In this document: piece by piece, positions 45,323-56,354 of the stretch
Layout of the letters: every line of letters starts with the position of its first letter
How positions within the stretch are numbered: the stretch's first letter is position 1
NCBI RefSeq assembly: GCF_000425545.1
Contig: NZ_AUDQ01000005.1
Coordinates: 1-64,000 of the forward strand
Direction: 5' to 3'
Origin: Sporosarcina ureae DSM 2281
Lineage (GTDB): Bacteria; Bacillota; Bacilli; Bacillales_A; Planococcaceae
Length of the DNA: 64,000 bases
The notes under the pieces: generated by a model
Databases searched by the model: none
What the model was told of the DNA's origin: nothing
What the model saw: only the letters and a program-made list of their open reading frames with translations
Position numbers and translations under genes: made by a program

Positions 45323-48300
45323 TTACATATTACGGCGGTACTGCCCGCCTACTTCGTAAAGCGCATTCGTAATTTGTCCGAGACTCGCTACTCGCACCGT
45401 CTTCATCAACTCAGCGAAGACATTGCCCCCTGTAATCGCCACTTCCTGAAGATCAGCAAGCGCTTGCCCCGCTTCGTCAGCATGTTTAGCTTGGAACGCG
45501 CGCAAATTGGTAATCTGTGACTCTTTTTCTTCTTGTGTCGCACGTGCCAATTCCATATTGTCGATATCTTCCTCAGACGGCGGATTCGGGTTCAAATATG
45601 TGTTGACACCGATGATCGGCAGCTCGCCTGAGTGCTTCTTCATTTCGTAATACATTGATTCTTCCTGGATCTTACCTCGCTGGTACTGCGTCTCCATAGA
45701 GCCCAGTACGCCGCCACGGTCGTTCAGTCGATCAAATTCTTGTAATACCGCTTCTTCTACGAGACTTGTCATTTCTTCAATGATGTAAGCCCCTTGAAGC
45801 GGATTTTCGTTCTTCGACAAGCCGTGTTCTTTCATGATGATCATTTGGATCGCCATCGCACGACGAACTGACTCTTCTGTCGGTGTCGTAATGGCTTCGT
45901 CGTAAGCATTCGTGTGCAACGAGTTACAGTTATCTTGCAATGCCATCAATGCCTGCAATGTTGTGCGAATGTCGTTGAAATCAATTTCTTGCGCATGCAA
46001 ACTACGGCCGGATGTTTGGATATGGTATTTCAACTTTTGACTACGTTCATTGGCTCCGTATTTGTCACGCATCGTAACCGCCCAAATGCGACGTGCCACG
46101 CGACCAATTACCGTATATTCGGGATCGAGTCCATTTGAAAAGAAGAACGATAGATTTGGTGCAAAGTCGTCGATATGCATGCCGCGGCTCAAGTAATATT
46201 CCACATACGTGAAGCCGTTTGCGAGTGTGAACGCTAGCTGCGAAATCGGATTGGACCCTGCTTCTGCGATATGGTAGCCCGAAATGGATACAGAATAATA
46301 ATTACGAACTTTTTTATCAATGAAATACTGCTGGATATCGCCCATTAAACGCAATGCAAATTCTGTAGAGAAGATACATGTATTTTGTCCTTGGTCTTCC
46401 TTCAATATATCCGCTTGAACCGTTCCACGAACTGTTTGGAATGTCATTTCACGTACTTCAGTGAACTCTTCGACAGTAAGTGTCCGTCCGAGCTCTTCTT
46501 CTTTTTTACGTACTTGCTGATCGACTGCTGCGTTCATGAACATCGCTAGAATAATGGGTGCCGGTCCATTGATTGTCATAGAAACAGATGTTGTGGGTGC
46601 GCAAAGATCGAAGCCGTCGTAGAGCTTTTTCATGTCTTCTAGTGTACAGATGCTCACACCAGACTCGCCAACTTTTCCGTAAATATCAGGACGCTCGTCA
46701 GGATCTTCTCCGTATAACGTGACAGAGTCAAACGCTGTAGATAAACGTTTTGCATCGTCATCTTTTGATACGTAGTGGAAACGACGATTTGTACGTTCAG
46801 GTGTTCCTTCTCCAGCGAACTGACGGCGCGGATCTTCTCCTTCACGTTTGAATGGGAAGACACCTCCAGTATACGGGAAGAATCCTGGAGCATTCTCGCT
46901 GTATACAAAGCGTAGGATTTCTCCATAATCTTTATATTGCGGCAAGACCACTTTCGGAACCTTCAAGCCAGATAGACTAACGGTATTAAGCGTCGTACGG
47001 ATTTCTTTGTCGCGGATTTTCACCACATATTCATCCTGCTCGTATGACTCTTTCAAAGGTTCCCAGTTTTTCAAAGCACGCTTAGATTCGCCTGTTAATT
47101 GCTCCTCGATGCCTTCTTTCAAGCTATTCAATGAATCTAGCAATGCTTCATTAGAATCGGCTTCTTTCACGGCTTCAATTGCACCTTCCAATTGGAAGAC
47201 GCGGCGCGCCAGCTCTGCTTGCTGTTTGGATTTCGCATGGTAGTTACGAACGGTGGAAGCGATTTCACGCAAGTAATGGCTTCGGTCGGGCGGAATGATT
47301 ACGGTTTGCTTTTGATTCGTCACGAAGTCTGTGTAGCTTGTCGTCCAATCCGAATCCGTTGCGTTGTTAATTTTTTCAACAAGCGCTGCGAAAAGTGTGT
47401 TGGTACCCTTATCGTTAAACTGGCTTGCAATCGTTCCGTATACAGGCATTGTCTCTAAATCCTGATCAAATAGCAAATGGCTACGCTGATACTGCTTGCG
47501 TACTTGAATCAATGCATCTTCGGAACCTTTGCGCTCGAATTTATTGATAACAATTAAGTCAGCAAAGTCGATCATGTCGATTTTCTCAAGCTGTGTCGGT
47601 GCACCGAATTCACTTGTCATAACGTACATCGAAACATCGGAGACATCCGTAATGCGCGCATCCCCTTGCCCGATCCCACTCGTCTCTACAATAATCAAGT
47701 CATAGCCAGCTGCTTTTGTGACATCGAGTACATCATGGATAGCGGTTGTCAGCTCGGAACGTGATCCACGTGTTGCGAGACTACGCATGTAAACACGGTT
47801 ATTAAAAATCGCATTCATACGAATCCGGTCGCCAAGTAACGCACCGCCTGTTTTTTGCTTTGTTGGATCTACAGAAAGGATTGCTACTCTTTTGTCAGGG
47901 AATTCACGCAAGAAACGGCGAATTAATTCATCCGTCAAGGAACTTTTACCTGCTCCACCTGTACCTGTGATACCGAGTACTGGTGTTTGCTTGGACATAG
48001 AACGTGCATGGTCGAGTAATTGCTCCGTCGCGTCATCTTTGTTCAAATGCTTTTCTTCTACGTAGGTAATTAAATTGGCTAGGATCCCTGGTGTTTCTGC
48101 TGTCAGTTGTTCCAGATTAGCCTCTTCGCTTTCGGGAGTCGTGGAGAAATCCGATAGTTCCATGATTTTATTGATCATGCCTTGCAGACCTAGTTTCCGA
48201 CCGTCTTCCGGTGAAAAGATCCATTCAATGCCGTATTCATGCAACTCTTTGATTTCTTTCGGGATGATGACTCCTCCACCACCGCCGAATATTTTAATGT

Positions 48301-48580
48301 GAGAAGCGCCTCTTTCCTTCAGCAAGTCATGCATGTATTTGAAATACTCCACGTGACCACCTTGATAGGATGACATAGCGATTCCTTGCACATCTTCTTG
48401 AATGGCAGCGTTTACAACTTCCTCAACAGATCGATTATGTCCGAGATGAATAACTTCCGCTCCGGTTGCCTGTAATATTCTGCGCATGATATTGATTGAT
48501 GCATCATGCCCGTCGAATAAACTCGATGCCGTCACGAAACGAATATGGTGTTTCGGTTTATAGATTTCCTCAGTTACCAT
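45323..48580 (-). CDS. icmF: Fused isobutyryl-CoA mutase IcmF
   Basis: Adenosylcobalamin-dependent interconversion of isobutyryl-CoA and n-butyryl-CoA (some members also act on pivalyl- or isovaleryl-CoA). 1085 residues: B12-binding domain (about 10-140) with axial His25 in DGHDASIN; G-protein chaperone domain (about 195-420) with P-loop [13 protein letters not shown] near 206 and NKFE for guanine; then the TIM-barrel mutase domain (about 560-1085). The fusion of chaperone between the two mutase domains is diagnostic. Last gene of the acyl-CoA operon, behind a TetR regulator. Needs AdoCbl, which genes at 58-64 kb help to make. Confidence 0.95.
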   Translation of the reverse strand: MVTEEIYKPKHHIRFVTASSLFDGHDASINIMRRILQATGAEVIHLGHNRSVEEVVNAAIQEDVQGIAMSSYQGGHVEYFKYMHDLLKERGASHIKIFGGGGGVIIPKEIKELHEYGIEWIFSPEDGRKLGLQGMINKIMELSDFSTTPESEEANLEQLTAETPGILANLITYVEEKHLNKDDATEQLLDHARSMSKQTPVLGITGTGGAGKSSLTDELIRRFLREFPDKRVAILSVDPTKQKTGGALLGDRIRMNAIFNNRVYMRSLATRGSRSELTTAIHDVLDVTKAAGYDLIIVETSGIGQGDARITDVSDVSMYVMTSEFGAPTQLEKIDMIDFADLIVINKFERKGSEDALIQVRKQYQRSHLLFDQDLETMPVYGTIASQFNDKGTNTLFAALVEKINNATDSDWTTSYTDFVTNQKQTVIIPPDRSHYLREIASTVRNYHAKSKQQAELARRVFQLEGAIEAVKEADSNEALLDSLNSLKEGIEEQLTGESKRALKNWEPLKESYEQDEYVVKIRDKEIRTTLNTVSLSGLKVPKVVLPQYKDYGEILRFVYSENAPGFFPYTGGVFPFKREGEDPRRQFAGEGTPERTNRRFHYVSKDDDAKRLSTAFDSVTLYGEDPDERPDIYGKVGESGVSICTLEDMKKLYDGFDLCAPTTSVSMTINGPAPIILAMFMNAAVDQQVRKKEEELGRTLTVEEFTEVREMTFQTVRGTVQADILKEDQGQNTCIFSTEFALRLMGDIQQYFIDKKVRNYYSVSISGYHIAEAGSNPISQLAFTLANGFTYVEYYLSRGMHIDDFAPNLSFFFSNGLDPEYTVIGRVARRIWAVTMRDKYGANERSQKLKYHIQTSGRSLHAQEIDFNDIRTTLQALMALQDNCNSLHTNAYDEAITTPTEESVRRAMAIQMIIMKEHGLSKNENPLQGAYIIEEMTSLVEEAVLQEFDRLNDRGGVLGSMETQYQRGKIQEESMYYEMKKHSGELPIIGVNTYLNPNPPSEEDIDNMELARATQEEKESQITNLRAFQAKHADEAGQALADLQEVAITGGNVFAELMKTVRVASLGQITNALYEVGGQYRRNM

Positions 48581-48610
48581 TTGCCTTCCACCTTCCGTAC
48601 ATGCTGACCG

Positions 48611-48634
48611 CCGCCACGAAGGTTTTCATGGCGG
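48611..48634 (-). other. Hairpin between tetR and icmF
   Basis: Perfect stem CCGCCA/TGGCGG with a 12-base loop in the 68-bp gap. No T tract. It could stabilise or space the message; purpose unknown. Confidence 0.4.
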
Positions 48635-48648
48635 AGTCCGCAAGTTAT

Positions 48649-49266
48649 TTACTTCTCTACGCCTTTGATAATTAGATCAGTTTGTATTTTCGTATAGCGT
48701 TGTAACGTATATTGTTTGCGCAACGCCCATCTTCTGAATGACCACATTTGGCCAGATACGAGGATGTGGTGTGCGGTCAATGATACTTCATCCGGTCCGA
48801 TGTGTAGGTTCCCAGCTTCCATGCATTTACGAATGATGATCTCAAATTGCTCGACCATTTCCAGTTCTTTAGTGAGTACATAACGAAGCGCTTCGTTTGG
48901 TAACGACTTCGACTCCTGATACATGACGAGAAATTCATCCGACATTTGATCGATGACTTCGTAATACCGTGCAATCGCCACACGTAGCCCTTCTACCGTG
49001 TTGTCATTGTTATCGAGTTCAGATAAACGAAACTTGACTTCATTATAAATATTGTCACAGACGAGATAAAGGACATCTTCTTTTGTCCGAATATACTCGT
49101 ACAGTGTGCCAATACTGAAGCCCGCTTCTTTGGCGATTTCACGTGTAGTCGTCCTGTGGAATCCTTTATCGATAAACAATTTCACAGCGCCCCGGCTAAT
49201 TTGTTCACGTCGCTTCTGAACGAGTTCTTCGTCTTTGACGGTAGATTTCACTTCATGTTTTGGCAT
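48649..49266 (-). CDS. TetR/AcrR family regulator, FadR-like
   Basis: 205 residues: N-terminal helix-turn-helix (about 25-65, TTTREIAKEAGFSIGTLYEYI) and an all-helical ligand domain without obvious similarity outside fatty-acid TetR regulators. It is within the beta-oxidation operon, 16 bp behind an acyl-CoA dehydrogenase and before icmF, so acyl-CoA is the likely inducer. The natural operator candidate is the palindrome in the fadF promoter (56395-56408). Autoregulation would follow. Confidence 0.88.
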   Translation of the reverse strand: MPKHEVKSTVKDEELVQKRREQISRGAVKLFIDKGFHRTTTREIAKEAGFSIGTLYEYIRTKEDVLYLVCDNIYNEVKFRLSELDNNDNTVEGLRVAIARYYEVIDQMSDEFLVMYQESKSLPNEALRYVLTKELEMVEQFEIIIRKCMEAGNLHIGPDEVSLTAHHILVSGQMWSFRRWALRKQYTLQRYTKIQTDLIIKGVEK

Positions 49267-49281
49267 TGCATAGACCTCCTG

Positions 49282-50421
49282 TTATTTCGTCAGCATACGC
49301 GAGATGACGAGACGTTGAATTTCTTGTGTACCTTCATAAATTTGCGTGATTTTTGCGTCACGCATATAGCGCTCTACCGGATAATCTTTTGTATAACCGT
49401 AGCCGCCAAATACTTGAACTGCTTCTGTTGTTACTTTCATCGCTGTGTCACCAGCCATTAATTTTGCCATAGCAGATGCTTTACCATACGGCAGGTCGTT
49501 CGATTCGAGCCATGCTGCTTGGTATGTTAACAGACGAGATGCTTCTGTCGCTGTCGCCATATCCGCTAGTTTGAAGCTGATGCCTTGGTTAGCCACGATG
49601 GGCTTGCCGAATTGTACACGTTCTTTTGAGTAGTCGACTGCAGCATCCAATGCGCCTTGTGCAATTCCTACTGCTTGCGCGGCAATTCCGTTGCGTCCGC
49701 CATCAAGTGTTTTCATTGCAATAATGAACCCATCACCTTCTGCTCCTAGAAGGTTTTCTTTCGGCACGCGACAGTTATCCAATACGACTTCTGTTGTCGG
49801 GGATGAACGAATACCCAGTTTTCTTTCTTTTTTACCTACAGAAAATCCTTCGAATGTGCTTTCTACAATGAATGCGCTTGTTCCTTTATGTTTGGATTCT
49901 GGATCCGTTACAGCGAAGACGATATATGTGTCAGCAATTCCGCCATTGGTGATGAAGATTTTCGAGCCGTTAAGCACGTAGTCGTCACCGTCAAGCTTTG
50001 CCGTAGTTTTCATGCCGCCTGCGTCTGATCCTGAGCCTGCTTCCGTTAAGCAGTATGCCCCCATCTTTGAACCTTCTGCAAGTGGGCGTAAGTATTTTTG
50101 TTTTTGTTCTTCGTTGCCGTATTTGAATAGTGGCCATCCTGCTAGAGATGTGTGTGCAGACAGGACGACGCCTGTAGATGCGCAGACACGGGATAGTTCT
50201 TCTACTGCGATGACGTAGGCTAGGTAATCGCTGCCGATGCCGCCGTATTCTTCTGGCCACGGAATGCCTGTGAGTCCGAGTTCGGCCATCTTGTGGAAGA
50301 TGTCCATGTCGAAGGTTTCGTCTTCGTCTCGTTGTGCTGCGGTTGGTGCTACTTCTTTTTGTGCAAAGTCGCGCACCATTTTTCTGATCATTTCGTGTTC
50401 TTCTGATAATTTAAAGTCCAT
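49282..50421 (-). CDS. Acyl-CoA dehydrogenase (short/branched-chain type)
   Basis: FAD enzyme introducing the alpha-beta double bond in acyl-CoA. 379 residues with both family signatures: [21 protein letters not shown] (FAD/substrate) and the C-terminal [22 protein letters not shown]; catalytic Glu is in the [13 protein letters not shown] segment. The start at 50421 ([14 protein letters not shown]) follows GGGTGGGAG. 322 bp behind the other dehydrogenase, with a palindromic element in between. Confidence 0.94.
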   Translation of the reverse strand: MDFKLSEEHEMIRKMVRDFAQKEVAPTAAQRDEDETFDMDIFHKMAELGLTGIPWPEEYGGIGSDYLAYVIAVEELSRVCASTGVVLSAHTSLAGWPLFKYGNEEQKQKYLRPLAEGSKMGAYCLTEAGSGSDAGGMKTTAKLDGDDYVLNGSKIFITNGGIADTYIVFAVTDPESKHKGTSAFIVESTFEGFSVGKKERKLGIRSSPTTEVVLDNCRVPKENLLGAEGDGFIIAMKTLDGGRNGIAAQAVGIAQGALDAAVDYSKERVQFGKPIVANQGISFKLADMATATEASRLLTYQAAWLESNDLPYGKASAMAKLMAGDTAMKVTTEAVQVFGGYGYTKDYPVERYMRDAKITQIYEGTQEIQRLVISRMLTK

Positions 50422-50494
50422 TGTTCTCCCACCCTTTTGTTTGTTGGTTAATGAAAATTTCATTGGAAATAGTAAGGCTTGATGTTGGCTTGTG

Positions 50495-50636
50495 GTTTGG
50501 GGATTGGAGTTCCAGACAGGGACGCTTTCCGGAGGGCGTGGCTTGAGCCGCTTCCCTCACTTCGTTCAGTCCAGGGTCTCAAGGCGCACGCTGATCCTCC
50601 CGGAGTCGCCCTGTCTTCCACTCCAATCCCTACTTA
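50495..50636 (-). repeat. Dispersed palindromic element, copy 7, inside the acyl-CoA operon
   Basis: Ends GGATTGGAGT/ACTCCAATCC, inner arms AGACAGGG/CCCTGTCT, central GGCTTGAGCC and CCAGGGTCTCAAGG. It lies between the two acyl-CoA dehydrogenase genes, so it is probably transcribed and could fold in the operon mRNA. Confidence 0.85.
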
Positions 50637-50742
50637 TAACTTGTTAAAGCAAACTGACATCATTAAATTTGTAAGTTGTTGTAGGTCACCGTGCCAAAAT
50701 TCGTCTGTACCGCGCCATGCGCTCCCCTAAGCGCTTCTAACT

Positions 50743-51837
50743 TTAGTTTGTTAGGTGTTTGGCGATGACTACTTTTTGGATTTCGCTTGTGCCTTCGTAG
50801 ATTTGGCATACTTTTGCGTCGCGGAAGTAGCGTTCTACTGGATAGTCTTTTGTGTAGCCGTAGCCGCCGAATACTTGGACGGCTTCTATGGAGTTGTCTA
50901 CGGATGCTTGGGATGCGAATAGTTTGGCCATGGAGGCTTCTTTGCCGCATGGTTTGCCTTCTGAACGTAACCAAGCTGCGCGGTAGACTAGTAGTCGGGC
51001 CGCTTCTGTTGCGGTGGCCATGTCGGCTAGTTTGAATCCTACGCCTTGGTTGGCTGCGATGGGTTTGCCGAATTGTTCGCGTTCTTTTGCGTAGGCAACC
51101 GCGGCTTCTAGTGAGGCTTCTGCTATGCCTAGCGCTTGAGCGGCGATGCCGATTCGGCCGACGTCGAGGTTGGCCATGGCGATTTTAAAGCCGCCGCCTT
51201 CTTCACCTAGTCTATTTTCCACTGGTACTTTCATATTGTCGAAGCTGAGTGCGACGGTTCGAGAGCCGTGAAGGCCCATTTTCTTTTCGTCTTTACCTAT
51301 AGATAATCCCGGTGTGTCTCGGTCGACGATGAATGCGGTGATGCCGTATGTTCCTTTTTCAGGAGCCGTGTTAGCAAATACGATGTAGACGTCCGCTTCC
51401 CCACCGTTTGTGATGAACATTTTGGAGCCGTTGATCACGTAGTGGTCGTCGACTCGCTTCGCTTTCGTTTTCAATGAACCTGCATCTGATCCGGATGCCA
51501 TTTTCGGCAAGTAGCGTTTCTTTTGTTCTTCCGTACCGAAGTAAAGGATCGGATTCATTCCAACAGAAGTATGGACAGACAACACGACCCCCATGACAGC
51601 GCTGACTTTTGATAGTTCGTGAATCGCGATGATATATGACAGGAAGTCCATCTCTGAACCTCCATACTGTTCAGGCGCTGTAATTCCCATCAATCCAAGC
51701 TCGCCCATTTTCTCTAGTAGTTCACGCGGAAATTCTCCATCTTCCATCCGGGGAATCCAAGGTTCGATCTCGTTCTTTGCGAAATCACGAACCATTTGGC
51801 GCATCATTTGTTGTTCTTCTGTTAATGTAAAATCCAT
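50743..51837 (-). CDS. Acyl-CoA dehydrogenase with an internal deletion in the FAD signature
   Basis: 364 residues, about 15 short of its relative at 49.3 kb. Aligning the two, the stretch between YLPKMASG and SDAGSLKTKA lacks about 14 residues that in the paralogue read [14 protein letters not shown]. This removes the Thr-Glu part of the FAD-binding signature (junction near 51480-51500). The rest is intact, including FITNGGEADVYIVFA and [22 protein letters not shown] and the EGTSEIQK catalytic segment. The start at 51837 follows GAGGTGA. It is probably poorly active or inactive unless the short loop is tolerated. Confidence 0.88.
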   Translation of the reverse strand: MDFTLTEEQQMMRQMVRDFAKNEIEPWIPRMEDGEFPRELLEKMGELGLMGITAPEQYGGSEMDFLSYIIAIHELSKVSAVMGVVLSVHTSVGMNPILYFGTEEQKKRYLPKMASGSDAGSLKTKAKRVDDHYVINGSKMFITNGGEADVYIVFANTAPEKGTYGITAFIVDRDTPGLSIGKDEKKMGLHGSRTVALSFDNMKVPVENRLGEEGGGFKIAMANLDVGRIGIAAQALGIAEASLEAAVAYAKEREQFGKPIAANQGVGFKLADMATATEAARLLVYRAAWLRSEGKPCGKEASMAKLFASQASVDNSIEAVQVFGGYGYTKDYPVERYFRDAKVCQIYEGTSEIQKVVIAKHLTN

Positions 51838-51869
51838 CCTCTTCACCTCTTGCTTTCAACTTAATTCCT

Positions 51870-52721
51870 TTATTCGTATGAATAGAAACCGCGTCCAGTT
51901 TTCTTGCCGTGCCAACCTGCTTTAACGTATTTACGCAGCAATGGGCATGGACGGTATTTCGAGTCGCCGAATCCTTCATACAATGTTTCCATAATGTAGA
52001 GACATGTGTCGAGTCCAATGAAATCTGCCAGTTGCAGAGGCCCCATCGGATGATTCATTCCCATTTTCATGACGTCGTCAATTGCTTCTTTCGTTGCGAC
52101 ACCTTCGTACAATGTAAAGATGGCCTCGTTAATCATCGGCATTAGCACACGGTTCGCAACAAATCCTGGTGCGTCATTCACTTCAACCGGTGTTTTGCTG
52201 AGCTTTTTCGTCATCTCTTCGACTGCTTCGTAGACATCATCATCTGTAGCAAGTCCACGGATGACTTCGACAAGCTGCATGACCGGTACCGGATTCATGA
52301 AGTGCATGCCGATCACTTTTCCTGGACGTTTAGTAGCTGCACCGATTTCCGTGATCGGTAACGAAGACGTGTTCGTTGCCAATATCGTGTGTTCCGGTGT
52401 GATTTCATCTAGCTCTGCAAAGATTTTTGTTTTAATTGCCATATTTTCAACTGCCGCTTCGATGACGATGTCGGCATCTTTGGCATTTTGCATATCCAGT
52501 GATTTCGTGAAACGACCAAGTACTGCTTCTTTTTCTTCCTCTGTCATACGTCCTTTTTCCACGTTGCGTTCTAAGTTTTTCGTGATGACCTTAAAACCTC
52601 GGTCGTATGCTTCTTCATTGATATCGTGCAGAGTTACTTGATAGCCTGCCTGGGCGCAAACTTGAGCAATCCCTCCGCCCATTTGCCCTGCCCCGATTAC
52701 GAATACTTTTTCAATTGTCAT
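51870..52721 (-). CDS. 3-hydroxybutyryl-CoA dehydrogenase
   Basis: NAD(P)-dependent oxidation of L-3-hydroxyacyl-CoA, short-chain type (Hbd/MmgB). 283 residues: Rossmann motif VIGAGQMGGGIAQVCAQAG, catalytic His in GMHFMNPVPVM, and the C-terminal dimer domain with DAPGFVANRVLMPMINEA. 16 bp downstream of the thiolase gene in the operon. No enoyl-CoA hydratase gene is seen in the window; it must lie elsewhere. Confidence 0.95.
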   Translation of the reverse strand: MTIEKVFVIGAGQMGGGIAQVCAQAGYQVTLHDINEEAYDRGFKVITKNLERNVEKGRMTEEEKEAVLGRFTKSLDMQNAKDADIVIEAAVENMAIKTKIFAELDEITPEHTILATNTSSLPITEIGAATKRPGKVIGMHFMNPVPVMQLVEVIRGLATDDDVYEAVEEMTKKLSKTPVEVNDAPGFVANRVLMPMINEAIFTLYEGVATKEAIDDVMKMGMNHPMGPLQLADFIGLDTCLYIMETLYEGFGDSKYRPCPLLRKYVKAGWHGKKTGRGFYSYE

Positions 52722-52736
52722 CTGGAATGCCCCCGA

Positions 52737-53927
52737 TCAGTTAGTTTTTGGTACTTCGATCATGATGGCATCGCCTTGGCCGCCACCTGAACAAATTGCT
52801 GCAATACCGATTCCACCACCGCGACGTTTTAGTTCATTCGCCAATGTCAGAACGACACGCGCTCCACTTGCACCGATCGGGTGACCGAGTGCGACCGCAC
52901 CACCATTGACGTTCACTTTTTCTTCGTCCAATTCAGCGATTTGTGAACTTGCAAGCGCAACGACTGCGAATGCTTCATTGATTTCGTAAAGATCAATGTC
53001 GTCTGCCGTTTTACCTGTTTTCTCAAGTAACGCCTTGATGACATGACCTGGTGTTTCAGGGAAACGTTCCGGTTCAATTGCAACTTCCGCGTGACCTAGA
53101 ATAACAGCAAGCGGTTCTTTGCCTTGCTTCTTCGCTTCATCTTCATTCATTAACACAACCGCACATGCACCATCGTTGATGCCGGGTGCGTTTCCAGCTG
53201 TGACACTTCCGTCTTTACCGAAAGCTGGGCGGAGCTTTGCCAACGCTTCGAGTGAACTACCTTTACGCGGGCCTTCATCTTCTGTCACGAGGATTGGATC
53301 ACCTTTACGTTGTGGAATGCTGACTCCTACGATTTCTTCTGCGAATAGTCCTTTTTCCATCGCTTCAAGTGCACGTTCATGACTGCGTAATGACCATTTG
53401 TCCTGCGTTTCACGGCTTACTGTAAAGTCGTTAGCTGTACTGTTTCCGTATGTGCCCATGTGGACATTGCCTTCGGAGAATGAACACGTCAGTCCATCAT
53501 AAATCATGCCGTCTACTAATGTGCTATCGCCCATTTTCAAGCCTGAACGGACATTTGCGTAATACGGTGCGTTGGTCATCGATTCCATACCGCCAGCGAC
53601 GATCGTTGTCTCATCCCCAAGACGGATCAGCTGATCAGCGAGTGTGATACTGCGCATTCCAGAAGCGCATACTTTGTTGATCGTTTCAGTCTTGACACCG
53701 TATGGAATGCCGCCTTTAACAGCTGCTTGACGGGAAGGAATCTGGCCTTGCCCTGCTTGTAAAACAGTCCCCATGATGACTTCGTCTACTTGATCGCCTT
53801 GTACGCCAGCGCGTGCAAGCGCTTCCTTGATGGCAATACCGCCTAGATCGCTTGCTGTTTGTGTTTGCAATGCACCGCTTAATTTACCAAATGGTGTTCT
53901 AGCACCTTGTAATATCACTGTTCTCAT
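52737..53927 (-). CDS. Acetyl-CoA C-acetyltransferase (thiolase)
   Basis: Cleaves or condenses acetoacetyl-CoA. 396 residues with nucleophile Cys87 in NKVCASGMRSI, GHPIGASGARVVL with the catalytic His, and CSGGGQGDAIMIE with the second Cys. Similar to MmgA/YhfS-type thiolases. 156 bp behind fadF, with a symmetrical hairpin in that gap. Confidence 0.95.
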   Translation of the reverse strand: MRTVILQGARTPFGKLSGALQTQTASDLGGIAIKEALARAGVQGDQVDEVIMGTVLQAGQGQIPSRQAAVKGGIPYGVKTETINKVCASGMRSITLADQLIRLGDETTIVAGGMESMTNAPYYANVRSGLKMGDSTLVDGMIYDGLTCSFSEGNVHMGTYGNSTANDFTVSRETQDKWSLRSHERALEAMEKGLFAEEIVGVSIPQRKGDPILVTEDEGPRKGSSLEALAKLRPAFGKDGSVTAGNAPGINDGACAVVLMNEDEAKKQGKEPLAVILGHAEVAIEPERFPETPGHVIKALLEKTGKTADDIDLYEINEAFAVVALASSQIAELDEEKVNVNGGAVALGHPIGASGARVVLTLANELKRRGGGIGIAAICSGGGQGDAIMIEVPKTN

Positions 53928-53984
53928 TCCTCTATTCCCCCTAGTAGTTTACTGACTGAACGCTCGCTCGATATCTTACTACTA

Positions 53985-54012
53985 AATAAGAGGGCGTTTA
54001 GACCCTCTTATT
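53985..54012. other. Symmetrical hairpin between fadF and the thiolase gene
   Basis: Perfect 10-bp inverted repeat AATAAGAGGG/CCCTCTTATT with an 8-base loop; the flanks are T-poor. It could be a weak terminator in the operon, lowering thiolase and downstream genes relative to fadF. Confidence 0.6.
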
Positions 54013-54083
54013 AATAGTTTATTGAATTGTTAGCGTTTTAGATATCTTAATTGTACGGTATTTACACGAAATTCGCAATAATT

Positions 54084-56312
54084 TCAATCTTGTTTTCTAT
54101 CGTCGGTTTCCGGTGTTTCATCCTCTGTTTCAACCGTTACAGCCAACTCAGGCTCCAGAATCCCTTCTTCCGACTCTACTATTTCTTCAGGTTCAGCGAC
54201 TGTTTGGTATTCTCCAAAGATCGAGCGTTCCAATAGTTCAGCAATATCGTATGTGCCGACTTGTTCTTCGACTTCAACAGCTTTCGTTCCGTCAGACAAC
54301 ATCGTCAAGCAATACGGACAGCCAGATGAAATGATTCCTGGGCTAACTTCAAGCGCTTGTTCAGTACGTGCTACGTTGACGCGCTGACCCGTATCTTCTT
54401 CCATCCACATCATACCGCCACCCGCTCCACAACACATGCCGTCTTCACGGTTACGTTCCATTTCTACCAACTGTACGCCTGGAATTGCTTTAAGTATTTC
54501 TCTCGGCTGATCGTAGACGTCGTTATAGCGACCTAGGTAACAAGAGTCGTGGAATGTGATAACTTCATCAATTTCATATTTCGGTACTAGCTTGCCTGCC
54601 ATGACCAGTTCGTGTAGCAACTCGGTATGGTGTTTAACGATGACTTTCAGTCCAAAATCTGGGTATTCATTTTTGAAGATATTGTATGCGTGCGGATCGA
54701 TCGTAACAATTTTCGAGACGTTCGCTTTTTCAAATTCTGCGATATTTGCTGTTGCGAGCTCTTGGAATAAGAATTCATTCCCGAGACGACGTGGTGTGTC
54801 TCCCGAGTTCTTCTCTTTGTTACCAAGAATCGCGAAGCTTACCCCTGCTTCATTCAATAAATGTGCGAACGATAGAGCGATTTTCTGTGAGCGGTTATCA
54901 AACGCACCCATAGAACCAACCCATAGTAAGTATTCAAAGTCTTCTCCAGCTTTTTTCGCTTCCTTCACAGTCGGGATGTGCAAGTCTGGACGTGCATCTC
55001 TCCAGTTTTCTTTCTCTTTACGGTTAAGGCCCCATGGATTACCTTGACGTTCGATGTTGGTCATCGCACGCTGTGCATCTGGGTTCATCTTTCCTTCCGT
55101 CATAACAAGATAACGACGAAGATCAATAATTTTATCTACGTGTTCATTCATTACCGGGCATTGATCTTCACAGTTACGGCACGTCGTACATGCCCAAATT
55201 TCTTCTTCTGTGATGACGTCACCGATCAATGAAGGATTGTATAGTTCGTCCATTGTCATTCCTTCTGCCGTAGCAGCGAGTGCCAATTGATTTCCTTGTG
55301 AGTTTTTAAACATTAATTGAGGTACCCATGGCTGTTGCTTCGTCATGACAGCACCTGTGTTTGTTAAGTGATCACGTAGCTTCGTGATCAAGTCCATCGG
55401 TGACAGCATTTTACCTGTACCTGTTGCCGGACACATATTTGTACAACGTCCACATTCTACACATGCATAGAAGTCGATCATTTGCGCTTGTGTGAAGTCC
55501 GTGATCTTGCCTACACCAAGTGGCGGCATATCGTCTTCGTCTTCGATTTCTTCAAGCGCTTCAAAATCGATCGGCTTCAAACGTCCCGCGTGATCTAAAC
55601 GGTGGAAATAAACATTTGCTGGACCCGCGATCAAGTGCGCGTGCTTGGATTGTGGTACATACACCAGGAACGTCAGCAATGTCAGTAAGTGTACCCACCA
55701 GCCAACAAAGAATATGGTAACGGCTACGCCTGTTGGAACAGCGCTGAATACAGTTGCGATGAGCGATGCCATAGGCTCTGTCCATGTAGTGCCTTCATTA
55801 TGCCAAATCATGTTCGCCCCGTTAGCGACCAGTGTGGAAAGCATAAGTAGTCCAATAAATATGAGAACTAGACCGGATTTCCAACCGCGCTTTAGACGAA
55901 CTAGTTTCTCCATGTAACGACGGTAGAATGCCCATACGACCGCTACTAAGATGACGAATACGACAATTTCCTGAAAGAATGTAAATGCCGGATACAACGG
56001 GCCAAGTGGTAGATGTGATCCTGGCTTTAAGCCTTTCCAAATCAGGTCAATTGCGCCGAATTGAACGAGTAGGAAGCCATAAAAGAACATGACGTGGATG
56101 GCCCCACTCTTTTTATCCTTCAATAGTTTCTTTTGTCCGAATACATACACCCAAATTTTCTTTAGACGCGCTTTGACGTCATTGTCGAATTCTTCTTTTC
56201 TCCCCAGTCGGATGAATTCGTAGCGAGTTTTTAATAGATATAGGAATAGACCAAAGCCGTATACAACAACTGCTACAAATAAAATCCAGTTTGCGATGAG
56301 TAGTATATTCAT
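54084..56312 (-). CDS. fadF: Fe-S oxidoreductase FadF (YwjF-like)
   Basis: Membrane electron-transfer protein thought to take electrons from acyl-CoA dehydrogenases or ETF. 742 residues: N-terminal part with about six membrane helices (1-240, nitrate reductase gamma-like), two 4Fe-4S clusters (CVECGRCTNMCPATGTG and CTTCRNCEDQCPV), then CCG domains of the heterodisulfide reductase/GlpC type (SCYLGRYND and GMCCGAGGGMMW), and an acidic tail. First gene of the operon; promoter 56385-56413. In B. subtilis ywjF is next to acdA and rpoE, matching this order. Confidence 0.92.
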   Translation of the reverse strand: MNILLIANWILFVAVVVYGFGLFLYLLKTRYEFIRLGRKEEFDNDVKARLKKIWVYVFGQKKLLKDKKSGAIHVMFFYGFLLVQFGAIDLIWKGLKPGSHLPLGPLYPAFTFFQEIVVFVILVAVVWAFYRRYMEKLVRLKRGWKSGLVLIFIGLLMLSTLVANGANMIWHNEGTTWTEPMASLIATVFSAVPTGVAVTIFFVGWWVHLLTLLTFLVYVPQSKHAHLIAGPANVYFHRLDHAGRLKPIDFEALEEIEDEDDMPPLGVGKITDFTQAQMIDFYACVECGRCTNMCPATGTGKMLSPMDLITKLRDHLTNTGAVMTKQQPWVPQLMFKNSQGNQLALAATAEGMTMDELYNPSLIGDVITEEEIWACTTCRNCEDQCPVMNEHVDKIIDLRRYLVMTEGKMNPDAQRAMTNIERQGNPWGLNRKEKENWRDARPDLHIPTVKEAKKAGEDFEYLLWVGSMGAFDNRSQKIALSFAHLLNEAGVSFAILGNKEKNSGDTPRRLGNEFLFQELATANIAEFEKANVSKIVTIDPHAYNIFKNEYPDFGLKVIVKHHTELLHELVMAGKLVPKYEIDEVITFHDSCYLGRYNDVYDQPREILKAIPGVQLVEMERNREDGMCCGAGGGMMWMEEDTGQRVNVARTEQALEVSPGIISSGCPYCLTMLSDGTKAVEVEEQVGTYDIAELLERSIFGEYQTVAEPEEIVESEEGILEPELAVTVETEDETPETDDRKQD

Positions 56313-56354
56313 CTCTTATTCCCCTTCCATTTCTTCTACTTGAGATCCCCTTTA

